Shown one piece after another: positions 7,092 through 14,738 of a stretch of DNA of 35,782 nucleotides. The position numbers were made by a program, and so were the translations under genes. Location of the stretch: assembly GCA_016220175.1 (NCBI GenBank), contig JACRHZ010000063.1:1-35782 (forward strand), written 5' to 3'. This stretch comes from Candidatus Peregrinibacteria bacterium. Lineage in GTDB: Bacteria > Patescibacteriota > Gracilibacteria > CAIRYL01. Under the pieces are notes generated by a model. It searched no databases, had not been told where the DNA came from, and was given only the letters and a program-made list of their open reading frames with translations. Position 1 is the first letter of the stretch. The number at the start of each line of letters is the position of its first letter.

Positions 7092-7777
7092 AAAAAATTG
7101 GATTAATTGGAGGTGTTGGATGGCCTTCCACAATTGATTATTATCGAATAATTAATCAAGAGGCGAATAAAAAATTTGGGAATCTTTGTTCTCCAGAAAT
7201 TTTGATTTACAGTCTCAATTTTGAACCATTAATGCGTCTTCAATATCAAGGCAAATGGGAAGAAAGTGCCCAAGTATTAATACAAGCGGCACAAAGTCTT
7301 GAAAAAGCGGGAGCAGATTGTGTATTAATTTGCTCAGTCACCACAAATATACCTTCAAAACGGGTTCAAGAAAAAATTTCTATTCCACTTTTGAGCATTA
7401 TCACCCCATGCGCAAGAATTATTCAAAAAATGGGATTAAAAACAGTTGGTTTACTCGGAACAAAAGCAACAATGGGACATAGTTTTTTTCGAGATGGTCT
7501 CTCCAAGTTTGGAATTTCTGTAATAACTCCTGATGAATCTGAGAGAAATGTAATTCATAAAGTTATCTATAATGAACTTTGCAAGAATGAGATAAAAAGT
7601 GAATCAAGAGAAAAATATCTTAAGATAATTAATGCCTTAGTCTCGGTTGGTGCTGAAGGAGTTATTTTAGGCTGTACAGAGATCCCGTTACTTATATCCT
7701 CAGCTGACGTGAATATTCCTAGTTTTGATATCACTCATCTTCATGCGCTTGAAGCTTTCAATTTCGCTATAGAATAA
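7088..7777 (+). CDS. Aspartate/glutamate/hydantoin racemase family protein
   Basis: 229 aa. KKIGLIGGVGWPSTIDYYRIIN at the N-terminus is the standard aspartate-racemase opening (GGMGP..T..Y). The two catalytic cysteines of cofactor-independent racemases fit Cys in VLICSVTTNI (near 81) and in VILGCTEIPLL (near 198). Family members interconvert L- and D-Asp or Glu, or related acids. The first Cys motif usually reads CNTAH or CNTMH and here is CSVTTN, so the substrate may differ. It is translationally coupled to the 379-aa gene (4-nt overlap). Codon use is AT-rich (TTA, ATA, AAT), unlike thrS downstream. Confidence 0.75.
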   Translation: MKKIGLIGGVGWPSTIDYYRIINQEANKKFGNLCSPEILIYSLNFEPLMRLQYQGKWEESAQVLIQAAQSLEKAGADCVLICSVTTNIPSKRVQEKISIPLLSIITPCARIIQKMGLKTVGLLGTKATMGHSFFRDGLSKFGISVITPDESERNVIHKVIYNELCKNEIKSESREKYLKIINALVSVGAEGVILGCTEIPLLISSADVNIPSFDITHLHALEAFNFAIE

Positions 7778-7793
7778 TCTTAAAGCCTTGAAA

Positions 7794-7823
7794 AATAAGG
7801 GCTGAAAATTTTCAGCCCTTATT
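7794..7823. terminator. 30-nt perfect palindrome after the racemase gene, probable terminator
   Basis: AATAAGGGCTGAAAA is followed directly by its exact reverse complement. It can form a GC-clamped hairpin ending in TTATT, a weak T-tract, 17 nt after the racemase stop. It separates the leader operon from thrS. Its sequence is unrelated to the GTAGAGAC family. Confidence 0.55.
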
Positions 7824-7856
7824 CCCAAAATCCCAATTTCTATTTTCCTCTGAACT

Positions 7857-7865
7857 CGCTACAAT
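7857..7865 (+). promoter_or_regulatory. Possible -10 of thrS
   Basis: CGCTACAAT contains TACAAT (7860-7865), 24 nt before the thrS ATG. The -35 region is poor (TTTCTA at about 17 nt). It is placed by position and by likeness to TGCTACACT at 3594-3602. Confidence 0.3.
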
Positions 7866-7889
7866 CTTTCCGAATTTAATTCACCAATC

Positions 7890-9638
7890 ATGTCCGCAAA
7901 CGATCTCGAAATTCGCCGAAAACATTCCGCATCGCACATTATGACCGCGGCAGTGAAAATGATCTATCCCAACGTAAAGCTTGGCGTTGGACCGTGGACC
8001 GATGAGGGATTTTATCAAGATTTTGATCTCGGAGACGTCAAAATTTCCGAAGCAGATTTTAAAGAAATTGAGAAAAAAATGCGCTGGATTGTGAATAAAA
8101 ATTTCCCGATTGTTCGCCATGAAACTGATTTTGAAACTGCACAGAAAATTTTTGAGGATGACCCGTATAAACAAGAACTCATGAAAGATCTCAAAGAAAA
8201 AGGCGAAACTGTCTATTCTTTTTATAATTTTGAAACGAATGCGGAAAAACCATTTTATATCGATTTTTGTGCTGGTCCGCACTTGAATTCCACGGGAGAA
8301 CTCGGAGTATTTAAACTCATGAGTGTTGCTGGTTCGTACTGGCGAGGAGATGAAAAAAGACCGATGCTCACGAGAATTTATGGAATCGCCTTTGCGACCA
8401 AAGAAGAGTTAGAAAAATATGAAAAAATGATCGAAGAAGCGAAAAAACGAGATCATCGAAAGCTCGGGAAAGAGCTCGAACTTTTTGCTTTTGATGATGA
8501 AATTGGTCCGGGCCTTCCGCTCTGGCTTCCGAATGGAGCGATCATTGTGGAAGAACTCGAAATTCTCGCGAAAGAAATGGAAGAAAAGTATGGATACAAA
8601 CGCGTTCGAACTCCGCATATCGCGAAAGAAGCTTTGTATCTCCGCTCAGGACATCTTCCGTATTACGCGGCATCCATGTTCCCGCCGATGGAAATGGATG
8701 AAGAAAAATATTATCTCAAGGCGATGAATTGCCCGCACCATCATAAAATTTACGCGGCGACATCAAAAAGTTATCGAGATCTTCCGCTCAGACTCGCGGA
8801 ATATGGACATTGCTATCGCTACGAAGATTCCGGAGCGCTCTTTGGACTCATGCGAGTTCGTTCGCTCTGTATGAATGATGCCCATCTCTATTGTACCGAA
8901 GAACAGTTTGAAGAAGAATTCACCAAAGTTATTGAAATGTATTTGTATTACTTCAAATTGTTTGGAATTGAAAAATATGAAATGCAGCTTTCAAAACATT
9001 CCAAAGAAGGACTGGGAAAAAAATATGTTGATGAGCCAGAACTCTGGATAAAAACAGAAGATCTCGTTCGAAAAGCTCTGACAAATGCAAAAGTGCCTTT
9101 TGTGGAAGCCGAGGATGAAGCAGCATTCTACGGTCCAAAAATTGACGTCCAGATTTGGTCAGTGATCGGTCGAGAATTTACCCTCGCCACGAATCAGCTC
9201 GATTTCGCCGTTCCAAAAAGATTCAATCTCACGTATATCGATCGAGATGGGTCTGAAAAAACTCCGATTTGCATCCATCGCGCACCACTCAGCACTCACG
9301 AACGCATGATCGGATTTCTCATTGAACATTATGCTGGGGCTTTTCCTGCCTGGCTTGCTCCTGTGCAATGCGCGATTTTGCCAATTGCGGAAGCACATGA
9401 AAAATACGCGAAAGAAATTTATGAAAAAATTCGTGAATTTGGCGGAAGAGTTGAAATTTATGAATCCAGTGAAAGTCTCGGAAAACGTATTCGAGAGGCT
9501 CAGACGCAAAAGATTCCGTTTACGCTCGTTTTGGGAGATAAGGAAAAGGAAGAAGGAATGGTGACAGTTCGAAAATATGGAGAGGAAAAACAGGAAAAAA
9601 TGAAGGTTGAAGAATTATTGCCCCTTTTGAAACGGTGA
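7890..9638 (+). CDS. thrS: Threonyl-tRNA synthetase lacking the TGS domain
   Basis: Charges tRNA-Thr. 582 aa, against about 640 in E. coli, because the N-terminal TGS domain is missing; the protein opens directly with the editing domain, HSASH (12-16) and CAGPH (127-131), which supply its four metal or catalytic residues. In the class II core, motif 2 is around RYEDSGALFGLMRVR (310-324) and motif 3 is HRAPLSTHERMIGFLIEH (463-480). The zinc ligands are Cys281, His332 and His463. The anticodon-binding domain follows from about 485. Loss of TGS is a feature I associate with reduced CPR genomes. It lies beside, but outside, the operon with the six-Thr leader. Confidence 0.96.
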   Translation: MSANDLEIRRKHSASHIMTAAVKMIYPNVKLGVGPWTDEGFYQDFDLGDVKISEADFKEIEKKMRWIVNKNFPIVRHETDFETAQKIFEDDPYKQELMKDLKEKGETVYSFYNFETNAEKPFYIDFCAGPHLNSTGELGVFKLMSVAGSYWRGDEKRPMLTRIYGIAFATKEELEKYEKMIEEAKKRDHRKLGKELELFAFDDEIGPGLPLWLPNGAIIVEELEILAKEMEEKYGYKRVRTPHIAKEALYLRSGHLPYYAASMFPPMEMDEEKYYLKAMNCPHHHKIYAATSKSYRDLPLRLAEYGHCYRYEDSGALFGLMRVRSLCMNDAHLYCTEEQFEEEFTKVIEMYLYYFKLFGIEKYEMQLSKHSKEGLGKKYVDEPELWIKTEDLVRKALTNAKVPFVEAEDEAAFYGPKIDVQIWSVIGREFTLATNQLDFAVPKRFNLTYIDRDGSEKTPICIHRAPLSTHERMIGFLIEHYAGAFPAWLAPVQCAILPIAEAHEKYAKEIYEKIREFGGRVEIYESSESLGKRIREAQTQKIPFTLVLGDKEKEEGMVTVRKYGEEKQEKMKVEELLPLLKR

Positions 9639-9646
9639 ATCAATTC

Positions 9647-9674
9647 GTAGAGACGCGATTAATCGCGTCTCTAC
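9647..9674. repeat. GTAGAGAC palindromic repeat, copy 2
   Basis: A perfect 28-nt palindrome with arms GTAGAGAC/GTCTCTAC and core GCGATTAATCGC, starting 8 nt after the thrS stop and ending 17 nt before the next ATG. Confidence 0.95.
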
Positions 9675-9691
9675 ATTATCGTAATTTTCCC

Positions 9692-10138
9692 ATGACCGAA
9701 AAAATTCCACAGATTCCTCCAAAAAAATCAGGAAAAATTCGTGTCCTCGCATTTGGAGCCTTCGATATTATTCATCCGGGGCATATTGATTTTTTGAAAA
9801 ATGCAAAAAAACTCGGAGATGAACTTTTTATCATTGTCGGAAAAGATGTCACGATCGAAAAACATAAAGGAAAAAAACCATCGTTTTCGGAAGAAGAACG
9901 AAGAGCGCAAGTTCAGAGTTTACATATCGCCGATGGAGTTTTTGTCGGCTTTGAAGACGATTATCTCAAACTTCCGCTCATGATTTCTCCGGATATCATT
10001 GCCTTAGGATATGATCAAAATGCGCCCATGAAACTTTTGGCAGAATATTTTCCTACAGCAAAAATCACTCGACTTTCTCCCCATTTTCCAGAACAATTTA
10101 AATCGTCAAAATTCAGGAGTATATTTCCAAGCAGTTAA
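9692..10138 (+). CDS. Cytidylyltransferase-like nucleotidyltransferase (RibL/TagD type, possible FAD synthetase)
   Basis: 148 aa. FGAFDIIHPGHIDFLKNAKKLGDEL (from residue 21) has the HxGH signature (His28, His31) of the nucleotidyltransferase superfamily. The later FSEEERRAQVQSL and SPDIIALGYDQN blocks are most like archaeal RibL FAD synthetases, and less like glycerol-3-phosphate cytidylyltransferase. Likely reaction: transfer of AMP or CMP from the triphosphate to a phosphorylated acceptor (FMN if RibL). The frame extends upstream to 9635 through the palindrome, but MTEKIPQIPPKK at 9692 is the sensible start. Confidence 0.75.
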   Translation: MTEKIPQIPPKKSGKIRVLAFGAFDIIHPGHIDFLKNAKKLGDELFIIVGKDVTIEKHKGKKPSFSEEERRAQVQSLHIADGVFVGFEDDYLKLPLMISPDIIALGYDQNAPMKLLAEYFPTAKITRLSPHFPEQFKSSKFRSIFPSS

Positions 10139-10169
10139 TTTCATAATGAATAAAAAGAACTCCTTATCG

Positions 10170-10240
10170 AATTCAAAATTCAGCCATTCGGCTCTGAGGA
10201 GCCTCAGACTCTCGAAGAGAATTTAAAATTCAAAATTTTC
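10170..10240. repeat. Intergenic heptamers around a small palindrome
   Basis: Two 7-nt units AATTCAA and AATTCAG (10170-10183) and three units AATTTAA, AATTCAA and AATTTTC (10220-10240) flank a hairpin TCTGAGG (10193-10199) / CCTCAGA (10202-10208). The units match those inside the FemAB gene (24363-24390). The stretch fills the gap between the nucleotidyltransferase gene and ftsX; no promoter is obvious. Confidence 0.6.
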
Positions 10241-10241
10241 T

Positions 10242-11204
10242 ATGAACTCCCTTCTTCTCAAACGATCACTTTTGGAATTTACAAAAACTCTTTGGAGAAA
10301 TCGATGGATCACCATGGGAACTGTTATTTCTATGGCGTTGGTCTTTTTTCTGACGTGGATGGTGCTCTCGCTTGGCGATTCTTCTCAGCGGATTGTTGAC
10401 CGTGTGGAGAAAAAAGTAGACATAGGAGTTTTTTTCCAGCAGGATGTTCCCTCTTTTCAAATTGAAGGATTTCTTACAGAACTTGAGCGAATGAAAGAAG
10501 ATGGAAAAATACAAAAATATGAGTTTTTCTCCAAGGAACGGGCGCTGGAACAGATGAAAGAAAAATATCCGGAAAAAGTACGATTTCTTGAGCGGTATAA
10601 ATTTAAAAATCCGCTTCAGGACTCTGTTGAAATTGTTCCCGGAAGTATGGGATCAGATGAGATTTTTGCATTTTTGGAGGACGATCGATTTAAAACCGTA
10701 GTAGACTATGAATTTTTCGATACCTATCAGCAAAAAAAAGAAGAAGTAAATCGTATTCTTCATCTTCTTTCTTTCTCTCGAAGCGGAGGAGTTTTCCTCG
10801 TCTTTGTGTTTTCGGGCATTCTTATTTTTCTCATTGCTTATTTTGTGACCTCCATTTTAAGTCAAAAGAAAAAAGAAATTTTTATTATGCGCCTTGTTGG
10901 TGCATCGCACGCATTCATTCGTCTCCCATTCATCTTAGAAGGCATTACGCTCTCACTTCTGGCGTTCCTCATAAGTTATGTGATGTTTGATGTTTTCATA
11001 AATCTTGTTGCTCCGACTGCCATTCATTTCTTCCCTTCTTCTTCCGACCAAATTTTCATGGGAACACTTATTTTCGAAACACAGGATTATTTTCATGGGA
11101 TGTTTTTCATCGCCCTACTTTCGCTTTTTATCACCTCTGGGATTATCGCTTTTATAAGGGTAGAAAGATTCATCAGTAAGAGGCATCTCCTCGCATCTGA
11201 TTGA
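10242..11204 (+). CDS. ftsX: Cell division protein FtsX
   Basis: Membrane partner of the ATPase FtsE; the pair couples division to activation of peptidoglycan hydrolases. 320 aa. The N-terminal cytoplasmic helix FTKTLWRNRWITMGTVISMAL leads into TM1 (about 22-45). An extracellular domain of about 130 residues carries the FtsX-type fragment VDIGVFFQQDV. Three TMs follow at about 183-207, 228-255 and 283-305, with the FtsX/MacB-type cytoplasmic loop KKEIFIMRLVGASHAFIRLPF. ftsE, usually immediately upstream, is absent here. No Shine-Dalgarno is seen before the ATG. Confidence 0.9.
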   Translation: MNSLLLKRSLLEFTKTLWRNRWITMGTVISMALVFFLTWMVLSLGDSSQRIVDRVEKKVDIGVFFQQDVPSFQIEGFLTELERMKEDGKIQKYEFFSKERALEQMKEKYPEKVRFLERYKFKNPLQDSVEIVPGSMGSDEIFAFLEDDRFKTVVDYEFFDTYQQKKEEVNRILHLLSFSRSGGVFLVFVFSGILIFLIAYFVTSILSQKKKEIFIMRLVGASHAFIRLPFILEGITLSLLAFLISYVMFDVFINLVAPTAIHFFPSSSDQIFMGTLIFETQDYFHGMFFIALLSLFITSGIIAFIRVERFISKRHLLASD

Positions 11205-11231
11205 TATAGAAAAAGGTGCATCTTTTCTTTT

Positions 11232-11360
11232 TTATACCACTTCGCTTTAGGAATATCACTTTTCAATACTCCGAAGTTTTCGAAACTATGCCCCAGTGGA
11301 CACAAAGCTTCGTGGTATAATACTCAGAGTTAAGTGTTTTTTCGAAAACGAAGGAGTATT
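11232..11360 (+). promoter_or_regulatory. recO promoter region nested in two inverted repeats
   Basis: An extended -10, TGGTATAAT, lies at 11313-11321, with no good -35. Inverted repeat A is AATACTCC-GAA-GTTTTCGAAA (11265-11285) against TTTCGAAAAC-GAA-GGAGTATT (11340-11360), 18 of 21 positions paired, and it encloses the -10. Inverted repeat B is TTATACCAC (11232-11240) against GTGGTATAA (11312-11320), which overlaps the -10 itself. They may be operators or an RNA structure, or the region may be a mobile remnant. Confidence 0.5.
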
Positions 11361-11377
11361 ACTTTCTCTCATTCTGT

Positions 11378-12130
11378 ATGCGAGAAATTTCTCATCGGGG
11401 AATTGTTTGGTCGCTAAAACCGTATAAAGAAAAGGATGCGCTCATCACAATTCTTACTGAAGAAGAGGGGAAAATACGCCTTATTGCTAAGGGATTACGC
11501 GGAGCAAAAAGCACAAGGAAAGGCGCTATTCAGCTCTTTAGTTGTATTCGTTTTACGAGAACCACCCCAAAAGGACATCAGGGAATTTCAACTCTTCTTC
11601 GGTCGGAATTGGAGTTCTCACTCAAAAATTCAGATCCGGTTGTTTTGACAGAGCTCGTGCTTCTCGGAGAAATTTGCGGAAGATTTCTGGTTGATGGGCT
11701 CGTAATTCCGGGAGTTTTTTCGTTATGGAGGGATCTTTTGGAGATTCAATTTCAAAAACCGCGCGAAGAGATTTGCGGATTTCTCGTTCAATTTTTTACA
11801 AAGCTCGGGTTTTTTCCTGAATTTCAAAAATGTTCTCGGTGTTCCCAAAAATTCTCTGAAGAGAAACAGATTGTATGGGTGAACAAAGAGGGGATTTTCT
11901 GTTGCCCCCATGATCCACATGAAATGCACAATTCTCTCCAAAAAAAGATGACATTCGCGCAGCTTAAAAGTTTGTATTTTTTTCAAAATACAATTCCGAG
12001 AAATTTTTCTCTTTTACATCCATCGCTTACAGAATCTAAGGCTCTCCTTCGTCTCATTTTTTCCGAAATTTCAGCTTTTTCAGACAAACCCTTTGCATCG
12101 AAGAAGGTTTTGGAGGAAGTGATAGATTAG
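11378..12130 (+). CDS. recO: DNA repair protein RecO
   Basis: Recombination mediator of the RecFOR pathway; loads RecA on SSB-coated DNA. 250 aa, the usual length. The N-terminal OB fold begins HRGIVWSLKPYKEKDALITILTEEEGKIRLIAKGLRGAKS. The helical C-terminal part contains a zinc-finger-like CSRCSQKF (about 157-164) and a later FCCPHD pair. Start ATG at 11378, about 57 nt after the TATAAT. No Shine-Dalgarno is close (GGAG lies over 20 nt upstream). Confidence 0.9.
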   Translation: MREISHRGIVWSLKPYKEKDALITILTEEEGKIRLIAKGLRGAKSTRKGAIQLFSCIRFTRTTPKGHQGISTLLRSELEFSLKNSDPVVLTELVLLGEICGRFLVDGLVIPGVFSLWRDLLEIQFQKPREEICGFLVQFFTKLGFFPEFQKCSRCSQKFSEEKQIVWVNKEGIFCCPHDPHEMHNSLQKKMTFAQLKSLYFFQNTIPRNFSLLHPSLTESKALLRLIFSEISAFSDKPFASKKVLEEVID

Positions 12131-12167
12131 GGAAAAAACCCTTGGGTTGCTTTAAACTCCTTTTTCC

Positions 12168-12196
12168 TTGCATTTCCCGCGGTAATTCCGTAGAAT
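12168..12196 (+). promoter_or_regulatory. Promoter of rpsA
   Basis: TTGCAT (12168-12173), 17 nt, TAGAAT (12191-12196). The start near 12203 leaves an 84-nt untranslated leader. Confidence 0.7.
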
Positions 12197-12222
12197 CTGC
12201 ACACTTTTCTGGGACTCATCTA

Positions 12223-12273
12223 GCTGCGAGGGTGAGCGGATCCAAAAAAGGTATTTCTTCTTTTTTCCGCAGC
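12223..12273 (+). promoter_or_regulatory. Structured 5' leader of rpsA
   Basis: GCTGCG (12223-12228) can pair with CGCAGC (12268-12273). Inside, GCGG (12236-12239) and AAAAAAG (12244-12250) can pair with CCGC (12267-12270) and CTTTTTT (12260-12266). The two outer pairings share bases 12268-12270 and so compete. S1 often represses its own mRNA, so an autoregulatory site is plausible but unproven. Confidence 0.35.
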
Positions 12274-12286
12274 GACCCCAATTTTT

Positions 12287-13570
12287 ATGTCTGATGACAC
12301 TACATTTTCCATGGAGGAACTTCTCAAAAATTCTCCTTCATTTGTTTCTGTTGACCCTGGAAGCGTTATTTCTGGACGAGTAATTGGAAAAGAACACGGT
12401 CGAATCCTTGTGGATATCGGCGGTGTTGTGACGGGAATTGTTTCAGGAAGAGAGCTTACCGATACTTTCTCCACTGCGAAAAAGGTAAAAGTAGGCGACG
12501 AAATTTCAGTATTTGTGCTTGAAGATGAAGGACCGGATGGAATGGTCGTTTTGTCCTTGAGGAAAGCTTCTCAAATGAAGGCGTGGGAATACTTCCAAAA
12601 GATTAAAGACGAAGGAGGCGTGGTTGAGGTGATTGCGAAAGAGGCGAATAAAGGAGGACTTATGGTGGAAGTCAGTGGAGTGACTGCTTTTCTCCCAGTT
12701 TCCCAGCTCGCGCCACACAATTATCCACGTGTTGACGGAGCAAATGCACAGGAAATCCTCACGAAACTTGAAAAGCTCGTAGGGAAGAAATTCACTACAA
12801 AAATTATTTTGATCGATCCAGAAATTCGCAAACTCGTTGTTTCCGAAAGGGTTGCTTCATCTGAAATTCGCCAGAAAGAACTTGTCGATTTAAAGGTAGG
12901 AGATGTTATTACTGGAGAGGTCAATGGTCTTGTAAAATTCGGAATTTTCGTCACTTTTGGCAACCTTGAAGGACTCGTGCACATTTCAGAACTCACGTGG
13001 GCCCACGTCAAAACTCCTACGGAGCTCTTTCGAATGGGCGACCAAGTGAAGGCACAAGTGATCGGAGTAGAAGGCGAAAAAATATCGCTCTCCATTAAAC
13101 GACTTTTGCCAGATCCTTGGGTGGGGAAAATTACGGCCTACTCTGTTGGGTCCATTCATGATGGAGTTATCAATAAGGTGACAAATTTCGGAGTATTTGT
13201 GACGCTTGAAGAAGATGTCAATGGACTCGTCCATACTTCCGAATTTGTGGAAGAAAACGCCGATCCGGAAAAACTGTACAAAGAAGGAAATGAAGTGACG
13301 GTAAAAGTTTTGGAAATTTTGAATGATGATCATTCTTTGAGACTGAGCTTTAAAGGCGTGGAAAGCGGAGGAAAGAGAAAAGCCGCCGAGGAACCTGTTC
13401 AAAAGGAGGAAGAAAAAACTCCAAAAGTAGAAGCGTCTGGAGATGAAAAAAAAGAAGAAGGCAAGGAGAAAAAAGTCACAAAGAAAAAAGCGGCTCCCAA
13501 AAAAGAGAAAGCTTCTGAAGAAAAGCCAAAAAAGCCTTCGAAAAAAGCGTCGTCAAAAAAAGATGAATAG
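12287..13570 (+). CDS. rpsA: 30S ribosomal protein S1 with four S1 domains
   Basis: Binds mRNA and helps place it on the 30S subunit. 427 aa. Four S1 (OB) domains lie at about 20-92, 105-190, 203-270 and 286-360; domains 3 and 4 carry the strongest signatures (NGLVKFGIFVTFGNLEGLVH and NKVTNFGVFVTLEEDVNGLVH). The E. coli protein has six domains; four is usual in many other bacteria. The last 65 residues are a Lys/Glu/Ala-rich tail, probably disordered and RNA-binding. A good promoter and structured leader precede it. No Shine-Dalgarno is seen, which fits a gene population that depends little on it. Confidence 0.93.
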   Translation: MSDDTTFSMEELLKNSPSFVSVDPGSVISGRVIGKEHGRILVDIGGVVTGIVSGRELTDTFSTAKKVKVGDEISVFVLEDEGPDGMVVLSLRKASQMKAWEYFQKIKDEGGVVEVIAKEANKGGLMVEVSGVTAFLPVSQLAPHNYPRVDGANAQEILTKLEKLVGKKFTTKIILIDPEIRKLVVSERVASSEIRQKELVDLKVGDVITGEVNGLVKFGIFVTFGNLEGLVHISELTWAHVKTPTELFRMGDQVKAQVIGVEGEKISLSIKRLLPDPWVGKITAYSVGSIHDGVINKVTNFGVFVTLEEDVNGLVHTSEFVEENADPEKLYKEGNEVTVKVLEILNDDHSLRLSFKGVESGGKRKAAEEPVQKEEEKTPKVEASGDEKKEEGKEKKVTKKKAAPKKEKASEEKPKKPSKKASSKKDE

Positions 13571-13615
13571 TTAGTATCCAGCCTGTTCTCAAAAATCCGC
13601 ATTATTTTTCAGAGC

Positions 13616-13894
13616 ATGAGTAAGAAGAGAAACATTGAGCGAATGTGCATTATCACGAGGAAAATTCTTCCAAAAGATCAGCTTTTTCGTATTGCGGCGA
13701 CAAAAGACGGAAAAATCCTTTTAGATGAAGATGGGAAAACACTTGGGAGGGGAATGTATGTCCAAAAAAATCTAGAAATTATAAAAAATCTCTTCTCTGA
13801 AAAAAAACGGGGACTCTGGAACTGGGCGCTAAAGCGTGAACCTTCGGCTGAAGAGAGAGAAGAGATTTTGAGAAAAATTCTTCGCTCAGCTTAA
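13616..13894 (+). CDS. ylxR: YlxR/DUF448 RNA-binding protein
   Basis: 92 aa. MCIITRKILPKDQLFRIAATKDGKILLDEDGKTLGRGMYV is the YlxR pattern (R.C...R...K..L.R...GRG.Y). Known members bind RNA and may act in RNase P or translation regulation. It usually sits between nusA and infB; here it follows rpsA by 45 nt and is probably co-transcribed. Its last 9 nt overlap the convergent toxin-like gene. Confidence 0.85.
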   Translation: MSKKRNIERMCIITRKILPKDQLFRIAATKDGKILLDEDGKTLGRGMYVQKNLEIIKNLFSEKKRGLWNWALKREPSAEEREEILRKILRSA

Positions 13895-14260
13895 AAATTC
13901 TTGATATTCTTTCTTCTCTATATCCCTGAGGATAAAATCTATATTTTTCCGAAGTTCGCGAACGACTTCAGGATTATTCAGCGACATATTCATTCCAAAA
14001 ATTTTATCTTTTTTGAGTCGAATGAGAACAGGGACCACTTTTTTATTTTCTGTCACGAGAAAGACTATCATTCGACCTTTTGCTTTTCTTCCAATCCGTA
14101 CTTTAAAAAATCGGTAGCCCTCTAATTTTACAGGATTTCTTATTGGAGTTGCCAAATTTTTGAGAACTTTTCTTGCCCCTTCAAGAATATCATCAAGAGT
14201 AAACTGCCGTAATAACGGCTCGAGCTCATGCTTCGCAGTGTATTTTGTGAGAATGAGCAT
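13886..14260 (-). CDS. Probable toxin of a second type II toxin-antitoxin pair
   Basis: 124 aa, basic. YRFFKVRIGRKAKGRMIVFLVTENKKVVPVLIRLKKDKIFGMN suggests a RelE-like beta-sheet core (YR..KVRIG..GRMIV), followed by a helix-rich tail. It lies 3 nt behind a small antitoxin-like gene, the standard arrangement. It is longer than most RelE toxins (80-100 aa), and I cannot place it in a named family. No activity can be assigned beyond likely RNA cleavage by family analogy. Confidence 0.6.
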   Translation of the reverse strand: MLILTKYTAKHELEPLLRQFTLDDILEGARKVLKNLATPIRNPVKLEGYRFFKVRIGRKAKGRMIVFLVTENKKVVPVLIRLKKDKIFGMNMSLNNPEVVRELRKNIDFILRDIEKKEYQEFLS

Positions 14261-14263
14261 TGT

Positions 14264-14503
14264 TTATGACAAAAGCTTTGTTAATTTTTTTGCTTTTTCA
14301 TTGAGCTGCATATCATCAAAAATAATTTCTTCAACCTCTGGTTCTTCTGTTGTCGAAATAAGGTGAAGTGTGATTTCGCCCTCCACAAAGCTCCTCATCG
14401 AATACACCAGAAGTGTTTTAAGCGTAATACCTTCTTTTTTCGCTTTTTCCATGGCTTTATTTTTGAGTTCTTCATCGGCAGTGAAAGAGATTTGAGTAAT
14501 CAT
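14264..14503 (-). CDS. Probable RelB/DinJ-like antitoxin
   Basis: 79 aa. The N-terminal MITQISFTADEELKNKAMEKAKKEGITLKTLLVYSMRSFV looks like a ribbon-helix-helix DNA-binding domain (beta strand TQISFTAD, two helices). The acidic C-terminus, with EEPEVEEIIFDD, would bind the toxin. Its promoter carries overlapping short palindromes, consistent with self-repression. Confidence 0.65.
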   Translation of the reverse strand: MITQISFTADEELKNKAMEKAKKEGITLKTLLVYSMRSFVEGEITLHLISTTEEPEVEEIIFDDMQLNEKAKKLTKLLS

Positions 14504-14517
14504 AGTGTGTAGTTAAA

Positions 14518-14556
14518 AACTATTTATAGTATAGTTGGAAAATATGTAATAATCAA
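14518..14556 (-). promoter_or_regulatory. Promoter and operator of the second toxin-antitoxin operon
   Basis: On the minus strand, TTGATT (14556-14551), 17 nt, TATACT (14533-14528). AACTAT (14518-14523) and ATAGTT (14531-14536) form an inverted repeat overlapping the -10, and ACTAT-TT-ATAGT (14519-14530) is a second one inside it. Confidence 0.7.
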
Positions 14557-14586
14557 GAGCATTAAATCTATTTTCTCCGATAATTC

Positions 14587-14623
14587 TGGTGGAGCTTCAT
14601 TGACGAGACTTGAACTGCGATCC
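14587..14623 (-). pseudogene. Decayed tRNA 3' end
   Basis: On the minus strand this reads GTTCAAGTCTC followed later by GCTCCACCA, identical in those blocks to the T loop and acceptor/CCA end of the tRNA-Ala gene 75 nt away. The T stem no longer pairs and no 5' half is found. It may be a dead tandem copy or a tRNA-derived integration scar. Confidence 0.5.
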
Positions 14624-14625
14624 AA

Positions 14626-14666
14626 ATGGTGCGACACCATGAGCGAGCGAAGCGAGTCGAATGGTG
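14626..14666. repeat. ATGGTG/CACCAT inverted repeats next to tRNA-Ala
   Basis: ATGGTG (14626-14631), CGA, CACCAT (14635-14640) make a perfect hairpin. A third copy, ATGGTG (14661-14666), includes the complement of the tRNA CCA end. The 20 nt between, rich in GAGCGAGCGAAGCGAG, look like an inserted low-complexity element. Confidence 0.5.
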
Positions 14667-14738
14667 GAGCATAGGAGACTTGAACTCCTGACCTCTTCCA
14701 TGCCATGGAAGCGCTCTAGCCAACTGAGCTAATGCCCC
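14662..14738 (-). tRNA. tRNA-Ala (anticodon GGC)
   Basis: The acceptor GGGGCAT pairs with ATGCTCC (one G-U). The D arm is GCTC-AGTTGGCTA-GAGC. The anticodon stem CTTCC/GGAAG encloses loop ATGGCAT, anticodon GGC (Ala, GCC codons). The variable loop is AGGTC, the T arm AGGAG-TTCAAGT-CTCCT. Discriminator A and CCA are encoded (14665-14662). 77 nt in all. Confidence 0.95.

Noticed and set aside
7794-7823. Fifth member of the GTAGAGAC palindrome family
   Set aside because: It is a perfect palindrome but shares neither arm sequence; better seen as a terminator.
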